The notes under the pieces: model-generated
Seen by the model: only the letters and a program-made list of their open reading frames with translations
Told to the model about the DNA's origin: nothing
Database searches by the model: none
Shown: piece by piece, positions 17,597-27,031 of the stretch
How the letters are laid out: every line of letters begins with the position of its first letter
Position numbering within the stretch: the first letter of the stretch is position 1
NCBI GenBank assembly: GCA_013373125.1
Contig: JABXIK010000020.1
Coordinates: forward strand, 1 to 55,674
DNA: 55,674 bases
Reading direction: 5' to 3'
Source of the DNA: Gammaproteobacteria bacterium
GTDB taxonomy: Bacteria; Pseudomonadota; Gammaproteobacteria; Pseudomonadales; Oceanobacteraceae
Translations under genes and position numbers: made by a program

Positions 17597-18592
17597 TTAA
17601 AGCACTTCGCTTTTTAATTGCGGATATTGTTCAGCGTCTAAACGTGGACCAAACTGGCTCACCACTTGTGCGCTGATTTTACTGGCAAGGTTACCGGCTT
17701 GCTCCCAACTGTGGCCTGCGGTTAGTGCGTAAAGAAATGCACCGGCAAAGTTATCCCCAGCGCCATTGCTGTCTACAGCGGTTACTTCATTGGGCGCGAT
17801 TTCGATCACGCGCTCGCCATCAAATAATACGGCGCCTTTGGCACCACAAGTGATAGCAAAAGTTTTTGCCGTTTGCTTAAGAGCAACCATGGCGGCGCTT
17901 AAGTTTTCTGCACCCGTAAAGCCAAGGGCTTCTTCTTCGTTACAGAATAATAAATCTACGCCGTCACCTAGCATTTCAATGAGACCATCTTTAAAGAATT
18001 GCACCATGGCCGGATCAGAAAAGGTCATGGCGGTTTTCACTTGGTTTGCTTGTGCAATCTTTTTGCATTCGATGGCGGCATGACGAGCACTGTCGCTGCT
18101 CACTAAGTAGCCTTCGATGTATAAGTACTCACTGTCTTTTAAAGCCGCTTCATTGATATGGCTATGATTAAGATCTGCGGTAATCCCTAGGTAGGTGTTC
18201 ATGGTGCGCTCGGCATCCGGTGTGATCATGACCATGCATTTACCGGTCACGCCTGATTCACGGTTGGCTCCTAGATTGGTCGCAACGCCTGCACTGGTTA
18301 GGTCTTTTACATAAAAGTCACCGGTTTCATCGTTCGCCACATTACAGGTGTAGAAGGTATTAGCTCCAAGATATTGCGCCGCAAAGATACTGTTGGCCGC
18401 ACTGCCGCCGCCGGCGCGCTTTTTAAGGCCAAATTCTTCTGTTAGCTGCGCTAATAGGGCTTCTTGTTGATCTTGATCGATTAAGGTCATTTGACCTTTT
18501 TCGATGCCTGCTTTGGCGAAGAACGCGTCGGTTACTTCAAATTCTTTATCCACAAGGGCGTTGCCGATGCCGTAGATATGGTACTTGGCCAT
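17597..18592 (-). CDS. PfkB-family nucleoside kinase (adenosine kinase-like)
   Basis: A 331-residue ribokinase-superfamily enzyme. It shows the N-terminal substrate region GIGNALVDKEFEV, the glycine pair GGGSAANS (61-68) and the C-terminal anion-hole signature DSNGAGDNFAGAF with catalytic base D280. This branch is generally annotated as adenosine kinase or inosine/guanosine kinase and phosphorylates a nucleoside at the 5' hydroxyl with ATP. Together with the phosphoribosyltransferase at 13.9 kb it fits purine salvage. It is divergent from mrcB across about 125 bases. Exact nucleoside preference is unknown. Confidence 0.85.
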   Translation of the reverse strand: MAKYHIYGIGNALVDKEFEVTDAFFAKAGIEKGQMTLIDQDQQEALLAQLTEEFGLKKRAGGGSAANSIFAAQYLGANTFYTCNVANDETGDFYVKDLTSAGVATNLGANRESGVTGKCMVMITPDAERTMNTYLGITADLNHSHINEAALKDSEYLYIEGYLVSSDSARHAAIECKKIAQANQVKTAMTFSDPAMVQFFKDGLIEMLGDGVDLLFCNEEEALGFTGAENLSAAMVALKQTAKTFAITCGAKGAVLFDGERVIEIAPNEVTAVDSNGAGDNFAGAFLYALTAGHSWEQAGNLASKISAQVVSQFGPRLDAEQYPQLKSEVL

Positions 18593-18717
18593 GTTGTTAT
18601 CTCTTTTATGTTGGGACAGTGAACTGCCCTGGCGAGTGTGAGTCCAAAACCCAAGAGTTTAGCAGGGTGTGAAACCAGTGGGAAATTGCCGTGAAACTTC
18701 GGTTATACTCCCACCCC

Positions 18718-21003
18718 ATGAATAAGATGACCAACTCGCGCGTAAAGACGTTTTTTTCCTGGGCCTTAAAGCTATCCCTAGTGGGTATAGTGGTATTGGC
18801 CATCCTATTGGCGTACTTGGATGCCAAGGTTCGTGACAAATTTGAAGGCAAGCGCTGGGCGCTACCGGCAAAGGTGTTCGCACGCCCCTTGGAGTTATAC
18901 CCAGGGCTGGCATTAAAGCCTAAATATCTTATTCAAGAATTAGAGCAAATTGGTTATCACCGCGTCCCCAGTGTGGTGACGCCAGGGCAGTACAGTTTTG
19001 ATGGCCAAGAGATGGATATCTTTCGTCGTTATGTCACCTTATATGATGGGGATGAAATTTCAGCCCGAATTCATATTCGCTTCAGTGGCGGCGCCATTGA
19101 TGGATTGTGGTTGGATGGTCAGCCAGTTCCCCTTGCGCGTCTGGAGCCTTTATTAATCGGTGGCATTTATCCCAAGCACAATGAAGATCGGCAGCTGATT
19201 CAATTAAGCGATGCACCAAGTCTGTTATTAAAAACCCTTGTGGCGGTGGAAGATCGTGATTTTTATGATCACTTTGGCATCAGCATCAAAGGCATTGCTC
19301 GTGCATTAGTGGTGAATGTACAGCGGGGTGGTTTAGTGCAAGGTGGCTCCACCTTAACCCAGCAGTTGGTGAAAAACTTTTTCTTAACTCGCGAGCGCAC
19401 ATTAGTGCGTAAAGCCACCGAAGCCCTCATGGCTTTACTGGTGGAATTCCATTATTCCAAAGAAGACATTCTCGAAGCCTATTTAAACGAAGTGTATCTA
19501 GGTCAAAGTGGTCGCCGCGCCATTCACGGCTTTGGTTTAGCCAGTCAGTTTTATTTCGGCAAGCACATAAGTCGTTTGACTCCACCGGAAATAGCAACTC
19601 TGGTAGGCATGGTCAAAGGCCCGAGTGTGTATAACCCAAAACGCAAACCTGAAAACGCCATGGCCCGTCGTAATGTGGTACTAGGGGTCATGAATGAACA
19701 AGGTTTAATTAGCGATTACGAGCTGGCGGTTTGGGAGAAACGCGAACTGGATGTGGTGCAATACTCGCAATATCAGCGCATTGAATACCCAGCGTTTTTA
19801 GATTTAGTTCGTCGTCAATTACGCAGCGATTATGCCGACAGTGATTTAACCAGCGAAGGTTTACGCATTTACACCAGTTTAGATCCTATCGTGCAACGCA
19901 GCGCCGAAGATGCCATGAGTAAGCGCTTGGCGGCCTTAGAAAGTGGCTATCGTATGCCACAGGACTCTCTGCAAGGGGCTATGGTCATAGCCGGTACTGA
20001 AAGCGGCGAAGTGGAAGCGGTAGTGGGTGATCGCAATCCAAGATTTTTTGGTTTTAACCGTGCGCTGGATGCCAACCGTTCTATTGGTTCGTTAGCTAAA
20101 CCCGCTGTGTATTTAACCGCGCTGCGTCAGCCAGAATTTAATTTAATTACGCCATTGGATGACAGTGAAATTAAAATTGCTGGCGCTAACGGCAATATTT
20201 GGCAACCACAAAATTATGATAAAGAAAGTCATGGTGTGGTGCCGTTATATCAAGCCATGGCCACGTCTTTAAACCAAGCCACTGCTCGTTTGGGATTGCT
20301 TGTGGGTTTAAAAAATGTGGTGCAAACATTTTATGATCTAGGCGTAGACAAAGACGTACCGGAATACCCATCCATTGTGTTAGGCGCGTTTGAAATGAAT
20401 CCGTTTGATGTGGCTCAGATGTATCAAACCATTGCGGCCTCTGGTTTTAAAACCCCGTTAAAGGCCATTCGCGGTGTGACCACAGCGGATGGGCAACTAT
20501 TAAGTCGTTACGGGTATGATGTAAAACAAACCATTAAGACAGAGCCTATTTATCTCTTACAAAAAATCATGCAGCGCGTCGTGCAAGAAGGGACGGCCCG
20601 TTATTTAAACTCGCAATTTGACGAAGGTTTAAATTTGGCAGGAAAAACCGGCACCAGTGATAGTCAACGGGACTCTTGGTTTGCTGGTTTTAGTGGTGAC
20701 AAGCTGGCGGTTGTTTGGGTAGGCCGAGATGATAATGAATCCATGCCATTAACAGGAGCCAGTGGTGCATTAAGAGTGTGGGCGCAAACATTTAAGGATT
20801 TGCCTTTAAAACCCCTGTTCCCATTACCCACCGAAAATATCGTGGAAGAGTGGGTAAATGTTGCAGAGAACGCCATTAGCAGTGAAGAGTGTGAAGGCGC
20901 GGTACAGTTGCCATTTATTGAAGGTCGGTTACCATTGCATACTCAAAGCTGTGTTGTCGAACAAGCGACAGATAAACCCTGGTGGTCGCGGCTGTTTAAT
21001 TAA
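18718..21003 (+). CDS. mrcB: Bifunctional penicillin-binding protein 1B
   Basis: A 761-residue class-A PBP that polymerises and cross-links peptidoglycan. Order: cytosolic tail, one membrane helix (about 15-33), a UB2H-like regulatory region, the GT51 domain with the catalytic-glutamate block AVEDRDFYDHFG, and the transpeptidase with SLAK (SxxK), SLN (SxN) and KTGTSD. Length agrees with PBP1b. I chose the ATG at 18718. Another ATG lies three codons later, and an upstream GTG at 18691 adds nine unsupported residues. A TATACT at 18704-18709 may be a -10 box. The downstream lipoprotein gene begins 17 bases after the stop. Confidence 0.95.
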   Translation: MNKMTNSRVKTFFSWALKLSLVGIVVLAILLAYLDAKVRDKFEGKRWALPAKVFARPLELYPGLALKPKYLIQELEQIGYHRVPSVVTPGQYSFDGQEMDIFRRYVTLYDGDEISARIHIRFSGGAIDGLWLDGQPVPLARLEPLLIGGIYPKHNEDRQLIQLSDAPSLLLKTLVAVEDRDFYDHFGISIKGIARALVVNVQRGGLVQGGSTLTQQLVKNFFLTRERTLVRKATEALMALLVEFHYSKEDILEAYLNEVYLGQSGRRAIHGFGLASQFYFGKHISRLTPPEIATLVGMVKGPSVYNPKRKPENAMARRNVVLGVMNEQGLISDYELAVWEKRELDVVQYSQYQRIEYPAFLDLVRRQLRSDYADSDLTSEGLRIYTSLDPIVQRSAEDAMSKRLAALESGYRMPQDSLQGAMVIAGTESGEVEAVVGDRNPRFFGFNRALDANRSIGSLAKPAVYLTALRQPEFNLITPLDDSEIKIAGANGNIWQPQNYDKESHGVVPLYQAMATSLNQATARLGLLVGLKNVVQTFYDLGVDKDVPEYPSIVLGAFEMNPFDVAQMYQTIAASGFKTPLKAIRGVTTADGQLLSRYGYDVKQTIKTEPIYLLQKIMQRVVQEGTARYLNSQFDEGLNLAGKTGTSDSQRDSWFAGFSGDKLAVVWVGRDDNESMPLTGASGALRVWAQTFKDLPLKPLFPLPTENIVEEWVNVAENAISSEECEGAVQLPFIEGRLPLHTQSCVVEQATDKPWWSRLFN

Positions 21004-21020
21004 AGGAAAGATCATCCTCT

Positions 21021-21461
21021 ATGAAGTTTGTCGTTGTTGTATTGGTTGCGTTTTTATCTGCCTGTAGTTTTCAGCCGTATCAGTCCATGGATCACATGCA
21101 ACAAAGCAGTGAAAGTCTTGCTTTGTTGCCTAACTGGTATCATGAACGCCTAGGTTTACAACTCAACGGCGGCAATGAATACCCAGAGCAGCAAGCACTG
21201 GCCACCTTGTTACAACAAGCGGATTTAGAATTCATACGCGGCAACTTTCAAGCTTGCCAAATTTTATTGGAGCGTGCTCAACGAATTTCCACCCGAGAAC
21301 CGAGCGTGTATGTGCGCTTAAGTTATTTGTTTTGGTTGAACGATAATGTGGATTCAGCCGAACAAATGGCCCGTCGTGCATTAGCACTGGTGGTAAGAGA
21401 CGAGCAGGCCACAGAAGAAGTTAAACGCTTACTCTATACCATTCAAGCGAATCGTTATTAA
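21021..21461 (+). CDS. lpoP: TPR-like lipoprotein, probable PBP1b activator LpoP
   Basis: A 146-residue outer-membrane-type lipoprotein with lipobox LSAC (Cys15), a short linker, then paired helices resembling TPR repeats (ADLEFIRGNFQACQILLERA and SAEQMARRALAL). In Pseudomonas, LpoP is a TPR lipoprotein encoded next to the PBP1b gene and activates that enzyme. The position here, 17 bases downstream of mrcB and sharing its terminator, with the same size and architecture, supports the same role. The equivalence is inferred from synteny and fold. A generic TPR lipoprotein is the alternative. Confidence 0.75.
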   Translation: MKFVVVVLVAFLSACSFQPYQSMDHMQQSSESLALLPNWYHERLGLQLNGGNEYPEQQALATLLQQADLEFIRGNFQACQILLERAQRISTREPSVYVRLSYLFWLNDNVDSAEQMARRALALVVRDEQATEEVKRLLYTIQANRY

Positions 21462-21473
21462 TCCGCGTAAAAT

Positions 21474-21512
21474 AAAAAAGCCCTTAACGTTTTGGCGTTA
21501 AGGGCTTTTTTT
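21474..21512. terminator. Bidirectional terminator shared by lpoP and the guanidine operon
   Basis: AAAAAGCCCTTAACG, a TTTTGG loop, then CGTTAAGGGCTTTTT: a fifteen-pair stem flanked by A and T runs. It ends mrcB-lpoP from the left and the seven-gene minus-strand operon from the right. Confidence 0.95.
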
Positions 21513-21519
21513 ATTGCGG

Positions 21520-23307
21520 TTAATTTAACGATGCAAGATAAGCTTGCCAGCCCCCAAAAGCGGAAATATTTATCGCATCCTCAACCACGTTACCCTCACT
21601 CATGAATCCGCAATGCCATGAACCATCGGCTAATTCTACTTTGCCAATGCCCAGTGGCGCAGGAATACACGCCACGAAAGAGCCGAAGTGTTCAGTGGGC
21701 ATAGACCACACTTCCACTTCTATGGCGACCCCTTTGGTATCATCGCGAAGCATGGCCGGGCGTTTACCATCGGGTAGGGCATAGAGTTGATATTTATCGG
21801 CACTCTTGGTTTTTTTAACCAAGGTGGCGCCGCGTTCTGTTAATTGCCAGTTAAGCGGGAAGCCAGATAAATGGGCGCCACAAACCACCACATTCACGCG
21901 CTCATCGGCTAAAGGTGCGGATAATGCGTTGGAGGTTTCCAATGGATAAGCCGTAGCACCTTGTGGCAAGTTTAAGGTTTGATGTAAGGCACCTGAATAG
22001 CTTAATAATTTTATGTCACTAAAGGCATGGCTAAACAGGGTGACGCCCCAGCTGACGTTATTGCTGGTAAAACCCACAGGCACATTGGTGGCGGTGTAGT
22101 CCAAAAGATTCATGAAGTTGGTGTAAGTGCCTAAAATCGAATTGTATTGAATGGGATGCTCGCGTAATTCTTCACGGGTAAATTGTGTGGGGCAGGTGGG
22201 AGTCAGCATGACATCCACAGAGTTCACCATGTCATCACATTTTTTTTTATAGGCTTGCAGTTTATATTGCGCACGAAATGCATCTGCCGCGGTTTTGCCT
22301 TCGGCGCCATCTATGATGGTTCGAATCACGGGCAGCATGGCATCACGATCAACATTTTCAGTTGCCAGCCAGCGCTCCGCCACCCATGGCCCTTCATATA
22401 ATAACTTGGCGGCTTCAATGAACGGTGAAAAATCTATGCTGATTTTTTTGCCTCCTAACCCTTCTAAACGCTCAATGGTCTTTTCAAATAATACTTGGGT
22501 TTCTGAGTTTCCATGAAACTCTAATGTTTCGGGGACACCAAACGTAAAATGTTCAGGTAGCTTGGTTTCAAAATATCGCAGCAGGTTATGAGGTTTGTTT
22601 TTTCTGGCGTAGCAATCCGTATGATCATATTGAGCGGCTACTGAGGTCACCAGTGCGGCATCTTGAGTATTGAGTGCAAATACCGTGATGCAATCTAAGC
22701 TTAAACAGGCGGGCACCAAACCTGTGTTACTGAATAATCCTTTTGTGGGTTTGTGACCAATTAAATTATTCAGTGCCGCTGGAACGCGGCCACTGCCTGC
22801 GGTGTCCGTGCCCAAAGCGAAACTCACTTGCCCTAATGCGGTAGCCACTGCCGACCCTGCACTGGAACCGCCAGATACATAGTCGGTATTGAATGCATTT
22901 TTGCCCTCGCCATACGGGCTGCGCATGCCCACCAAGCCTGTGGCAAATTGATCGAGATTAGTTTTACCTAACGGAATGGCCCCTGCGTTTAATAATTGCT
23001 GTACGACAAATGCATGTGTGTTTGGTGTGTAAGCAAAATCGGGACAGGCTGCAGTCGTTGGGGTGCCGGCTAGATCAATGTTGTCTTTGATGGCGAATGG
23101 CACGCCATATAAGGGTAAATCATCAATGGATTTATCATCCAAAAAAGAAAGGTATGTGTGTAATTCATCTTCACTTAATAGATGAATCCAAGCGTTATAA
23201 TCTTGCTGGGTTATGGCCTGCTCACGCAATTGCAGAATCAATTCTTTTGGTGTGATGTCGTGACGTTTATAGGCTTGTTTAAGTGCGCTGATATTTAAAT
23301 TAAACAT
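21520..23307 (-). CDS. atzF: Allophanate hydrolase
   Basis: A 595-residue amidase-signature enzyme converting allophanate to ammonia and carbon dioxide. The triad residues expected for the family are present: K74 in VPFAIKDNIDLAG, S148 in VSGGSSAGSA and S172 in GTDTAGSGR. A C-terminal domain of about 130 residues (from about 460) is typical of allophanate hydrolases and absent from simple amidases. It is the last gene of the guanidine operon, 12 bases after the carboxylase gene, and completes nitrogen release. The terminator at 21474-21512 follows. Confidence 0.93.
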   Translation of the reverse strand: MFNLNISALKQAYKRHDITPKELILQLREQAITQQDYNAWIHLLSEDELHTYLSFLDDKSIDDLPLYGVPFAIKDNIDLAGTPTTAACPDFAYTPNTHAFVVQQLLNAGAIPLGKTNLDQFATGLVGMRSPYGEGKNAFNTDYVSGGSSAGSAVATALGQVSFALGTDTAGSGRVPAALNNLIGHKPTKGLFSNTGLVPACLSLDCITVFALNTQDAALVTSVAAQYDHTDCYARKNKPHNLLRYFETKLPEHFTFGVPETLEFHGNSETQVLFEKTIERLEGLGGKKISIDFSPFIEAAKLLYEGPWVAERWLATENVDRDAMLPVIRTIIDGAEGKTAADAFRAQYKLQAYKKKCDDMVNSVDVMLTPTCPTQFTREELREHPIQYNSILGTYTNFMNLLDYTATNVPVGFTSNNVSWGVTLFSHAFSDIKLLSYSGALHQTLNLPQGATAYPLETSNALSAPLADERVNVVVCGAHLSGFPLNWQLTERGATLVKKTKSADKYQLYALPDGKRPAMLRDDTKGVAIEVEVWSMPTEHFGSFVACIPAPLGIGKVELADGSWHCGFMSEGNVVEDAINISAFGGWQAYLASLN

Positions 23308-23319
23308 AATGTGATTCTC

Positions 23320-26300
23320 TTAGGCTAAGACGGGTTCAAGGGCTTCTTCAATGACGACGAGCGCTTGCCCAGAAGTAATGGGATGACCTGCGTGTTTCAA
23401 TATGGAATGAACGATGCCGGATTGCGGGGCATGAATTTCAATTTCCATTTTCATGGACTCCAAAATCATAATTACATCGCCCGCTTTAACCGATTGTTGT
23501 TCCGTTACGTTCACCTTCCATACACTGCCAGAGACGGGACTGTCCACTGCACAGCAATTGTCGGCCAGTTGTAATTCGGTATCCGTTTCATTTTCCGCTT
23601 CAATTTGTTCAAACGTGAACTGACCATTGGCGCGCCAGTTAGCCAGTTCTTCATCAAAAGCCTGTTGACGCTGTACGGTGAAATCATGAATGTCTGCTTG
23701 GTTGGCGTGTAAAAATTTTTCGTATTCGCTTAATGAGAAAGTGCTTTCTTCAATTTTTAGTGGCACCTGTCCCTTGGGCAAGGCTTCACGAATATGGGCA
23801 AGCTCTTCTGGTGTGACCTCGTAGAATTTCACCTGATCGAAAAAGCGTAATAACCATGGTTGTTGGAAATCTTGTGTGGTGTGATAACGGTTCCACATTT
23901 GTGAGGTACGCCCAACAAACTGATAACCGCCAGGGCCTTCCATGCCGTAAACGCACATGTAGGCGCCACCTATACCCACTGAGTTTTCAGCGGTCCAAGT
24001 ACGAGCCGGATTATATTTAGTGGTGACTAATCGATGGCGAGGGTCCAGAGGTGTGGCAACCGGCGCACCTAAATACACATCACCCAAGCCCATGACCAAA
24101 TAGTCGGCGTTAAATACGATGTCTTTCACCGCTTGTATATCCGCAAGACCATTAATGCGACGAATAAATTCTAAGTTACTTGGGCACCATGGCGCGTCTT
24201 TGCGCACGGACTGCATGTATTTTTCTATCGCCATCTGACACGCCTCGTCGTTCCAACTTAGTGGAAGATAAACGGTGCGTGATGGCACAGTGAGATTATT
24301 GGCGCTAGCTACATATTCACAGGCGCGATCAATGAGCTTGGTTAATTCATTGAGCGACACTTTCTGTGAGTCGAAATGAATTTGCAGCGAACGAATACCC
24401 GGTGTGAGTTCACGCATACCCACTAGCTTGTTTTCTTCAAGCCATAACATGAGTGCATGCACTTTAAAGCGACGCGGAATATCTAACTCCAATGGGCCCA
24501 TTTCCACTAATAAAAAATGATCCCCAGCTTGACGACAAATAATGGCATCGTCACCGATCTGGGTTTCGTGCACGATGGGACTTGGTAAAGCATTCAACGC
24601 ATACGCTTCTTGGTTTAATTCATCGCAGCTTAATTTACGAATATTGTTTTGTGTGCGGGCTTCTAATGCCTGTGCATATTCACGACTCACGGGAATAAAC
24701 TGAATTTTCATACCGGCTTTGAGTTGGCCTAACTTCCATAAGTCTGCGTTGATCACGGTAGCTGGGCACACAAACCCACCCAGTGATGGGCCATCTGGTC
24801 CTAGAATAACCGGCATGTCGCCAGTGAAATCCACGGTGCCAAAGGCATAAGCGTTATCATGAATGTTGGATGGGTGCATGCCCGCTTCTCCACCGCTTTC
24901 ACGTGCCCACTTGGGTCTAGGGCCAATTAAGCGCACGCCAGTTCGTGATGAGTTGTAATGCACTTCCCATTCATCTTGAAAAAATTCTGTAATGTCTTGC
25001 TCGGTGAAAAAATCCGGTGCGCCATGGGGGCCGTACATGACACGAATGCTCGCAACCTCATCAGAAAAATACTGTTGAAAGTGATTAAGTGGTTTCGCGC
25101 GAACGTTTTGATCTACACAATTTTCGTGCAAAGAAATCACATCTCCTGCACGCAATGCTCGACCAACATGACCACCAAACTGCCCTAAAGTAAACGTGGA
25201 TTTGGAGCCCAAATAATCTGGGCATTGAATACCGCCTTTTATGGCTAAATAGCAACGCGCACCACTGCCTTTCACTTTTCCAATATTTAATACTTGATTA
25301 GCTTGAACTTGAATCGGTGCATTCATGTTGATGGTCTCACCATCGAGTGTGATTTCAAATGGCGCTCCCACAAGCGCAATACTGCAAGGTACATGAAATT
25401 TTAGACTTGGACCGTTTAATGTGATCTCTAATGCCGCTGCAGTTTCATCATTATTTAATAATGCATTGGCTAAACGAAAGCTGTAAGAATCCATTGGACC
25501 AGAAGGCGGTACACCTACGTGCCAATGATGTTGACGCCCAGGAAAATCTTGTATGCTGGTTTGTGTGCCGCCATTGAGTACGGTAAAGCTAGGAAGTTCT
25601 ACGCTAAACTCAGCTAATGAGTGAGTGAAAAGTTTGCCTGCTTGCATTAACTCTGAGCGTAAAATGTGTTGCACATAAAACTGATTGGTTTGAATACCGT
25701 AAATAAGGCTGTTGGATAACGCATCATCCAAGGCATTAATGGCGTCTTCTCGATTGCTTTTAGTGACAATGACCTTGGCAAGCATAGGGTCAAATAATGC
25801 AGGCACATCAATGCCGGATTCGATCCAGCTATCCACACGCAATGCATCATTTAATTCAGGCCAATTGACATGGGACAGTAAGCCACTGCTGGGGAGAAAA
25901 TCTTGCGCGGGATTTTCAGCGTAGATGCGCGCTTGAATACTATGGCCTTGTGGTGATAGGCCAGCTTTTAATTGAGTTAGGTCGTGTAATTCACCGCATG
26001 CGATGTTTAGCATGCACTCAACTAAGTCCAACCCCCAAACTTGTTCGGTAACCCCGTGCTCTACTTGCAAGCGGGTATTGACCTCTAAAAAGTAAAAGGC
26101 TTGTGCTTGCTCATCAAAGATAAATTCCACGGTACCGGCATTACGGTAATTGACTGATGCCATGAGTCGCTCAGCGGTGGCGTGTAAATCTTGACGAATA
26201 TTTTCTGAAAGATTTGGGGCCGGGGTTTCTTCGATTACTTTTTGATTGCGGCGTTGGGCAGAGCAATCGCGCTCGCCTAAGCTGATGGCTTGACCGTTAC

Positions 26301-26946
26301 CATTACCTAGTATTTGGACTTCGATATGACGAGCACGTTGAATTAATTTTTCAAGAAAGACACCATCGTTAGAAAAATAATTAGTCCCTAAGCGTTTTAC
26401 GCTGTCCCACGCTTTTATTAACTCGGCTTCACTATGACACGCTTGCATGCCAATGCCGCCACCACCTGCGGTGCTTTTTAACATGATGGGGTAGCCCACT
26501 TCATTTGCCCACGATTTAGCATCGTCTAGTTGAGTTAAAAGCGGTGAGCCGGGAACAAGTGGGACCTGTGCTTGAAGAGCGGCTTCTCTGGCTTGATGTT
26601 TTAAGCCAAATAAATTCATTTGCTCAGTGGTGGGACCAATAAACACCAGCTGATTTTCTTCACAGGCTTTAACTAACTGGGTGTTTTCACTCAAAAAGCC
26701 ATAGCCTGGGTGAATGGCTTGTACATTTTCTTGTTTGGCAATGGCGATGATCTTTTCAATATTAAGGTAGGTGTCTGCTACTGATCCATCGCCCAAGCAA
26801 ACAGCGACGTCTGCCTGTTGTACGTGTAATGAATCGCGATCGGCTGAGTGATAGATAGCAATCGATCGAATGTTGAGAGTTTTCAATGTACGAATAATGC
26901 GTGTGGCTATGGCGCCACGATTAGCAATTAAGACCGAATGAAACAT
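23320..26946 (-). CDS. Biotin-dependent guanidine/urea carboxylase
   Basis: A 1208-residue carboxylase: biotin carboxylase domain (about 1-445, with STAGGGGIGMQ and EVNTRLQVEHGVTE), carboxyltransferase made of KipA/AHS2-like and KipI/AHS1-like parts (about 455-1060), and a C-terminal biotinyl domain with lysine K1166 in ESMKME. Usually called urea carboxylase. In operons with guanidine riboswitches and the two DUF1989 proteins, homologues carboxylate guanidine, and that is the preferred call here. It has its own guanidine-II riboswitch in the 85-base leader and a GTGGAG ribosome site five bases before the ATG. Guanidine versus urea preference depends on carboxyltransferase active-site residues that I could not align. 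Confidence 0.92.
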   Translation of the reverse strand: MFHSVLIANRGAIATRIIRTLKTLNIRSIAIYHSADRDSLHVQQADVAVCLGDGSVADTYLNIEKIIAIAKQENVQAIHPGYGFLSENTQLVKACEENQLVFIGPTTEQMNLFGLKHQAREAALQAQVPLVPGSPLLTQLDDAKSWANEVGYPIMLKSTAGGGGIGMQACHSEAELIKAWDSVKRLGTNYFSNDGVFLEKLIQRARHIEVQILGNGNGQAISLGERDCSAQRRNQKVIEETPAPNLSENIRQDLHATAERLMASVNYRNAGTVEFIFDEQAQAFYFLEVNTRLQVEHGVTEQVWGLDLVECMLNIACGELHDLTQLKAGLSPQGHSIQARIYAENPAQDFLPSSGLLSHVNWPELNDALRVDSWIESGIDVPALFDPMLAKVIVTKSNREDAINALDDALSNSLIYGIQTNQFYVQHILRSELMQAGKLFTHSLAEFSVELPSFTVLNGGTQTSIQDFPGRQHHWHVGVPPSGPMDSYSFRLANALLNNDETAAALEITLNGPSLKFHVPCSIALVGAPFEITLDGETINMNAPIQVQANQVLNIGKVKGSGARCYLAIKGGIQCPDYLGSKSTFTLGQFGGHVGRALRAGDVISLHENCVDQNVRAKPLNHFQQYFSDEVASIRVMYGPHGAPDFFTEQDITEFFQDEWEVHYNSSRTGVRLIGPRPKWARESGGEAGMHPSNIHDNAYAFGTVDFTGDMPVILGPDGPSLGGFVCPATVINADLWKLGQLKAGMKIQFIPVSREYAQALEARTQNNIRKLSCDELNQEAYALNALPSPIVHETQIGDDAIICRQAGDHFLLVEMGPLELDIPRRFKVHALMLWLEENKLVGMRELTPGIRSLQIHFDSQKVSLNELTKLIDRACEYVASANNLTVPSRTVYLPLSWNDEACQMAIEKYMQSVRKDAPWCPSNLEFIRRINGLADIQAVKDIVFNADYLVMGLGDVYLGAPVATPLDPRHRLVTTKYNPARTWTAENSVGIGGAYMCVYGMEGPGGYQFVGRTSQMWNRYHTTQDFQQPWLLRFFDQVKFYEVTPEELAHIREALPKGQVPLKIEESTFSLSEYEKFLHANQADIHDFTVQRQQAFDEELANWRANGQFTFEQIEAENETDTELQLADNCCAVDSPVSGSVWKVNVTEQQSVKAGDVIMILESMKMEIEIHAPQSGIVHSILKHAGHPITSGQALVVIEEALEPVLA

Positions 26947-26961
26947 AACGGCTCCACACTG

Positions 26962-27007
26962 TCGGGTCGTCCCGAAAAAGAATCACTAATTAGGTCGTCC
27001 TAACTAG
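26962..27007 (-). promoter_or_regulatory. Guanidine-II (mini-ykkC) riboswitch before the carboxylase gene
   Basis: Two hairpins on the minus strand, both with the loop ACGA and both with GG/CC next to the loop. Hairpin 1 (27007-26986) has nine pairs, CTAGTTAGG/CCTAATTAG with one G-T. Hairpin 2 (26975-26962) has five pairs, TCGGG/CCCGA. The linker is ten bases, and the GGAG of the carboxylase ribosome site begins six bases after hairpin 2. Twin stem-loops with ACGR tetraloops are the definition of the mini-ykkC class, which binds guanidine. The position next to the ribosome site suggests translational control. A TTCACAC just before hairpin 1 could pair with GTGTGGA over the ribosome site. Confidence 0.9.
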
Positions 27008-27031
27008 GTGTGAAATCACAGGTTAAATTGT

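Noticed and set aside
18606..18913. Minus-strand frames upstream of the kinase gene, overlapping mrcB
   Set aside because: They cover the divergent promoter region and the mrcB 5' end. No ribosome site or recognisable protein.
26962..27007. The two ACGA hairpins as a terminator or simple repeat
   Set aside because: The identical ACGA loops with GG/CC closing pairs and the position before the ribosome site fit the guanidine-II riboswitch far better. The T-run lies between the hairpins, not after them.
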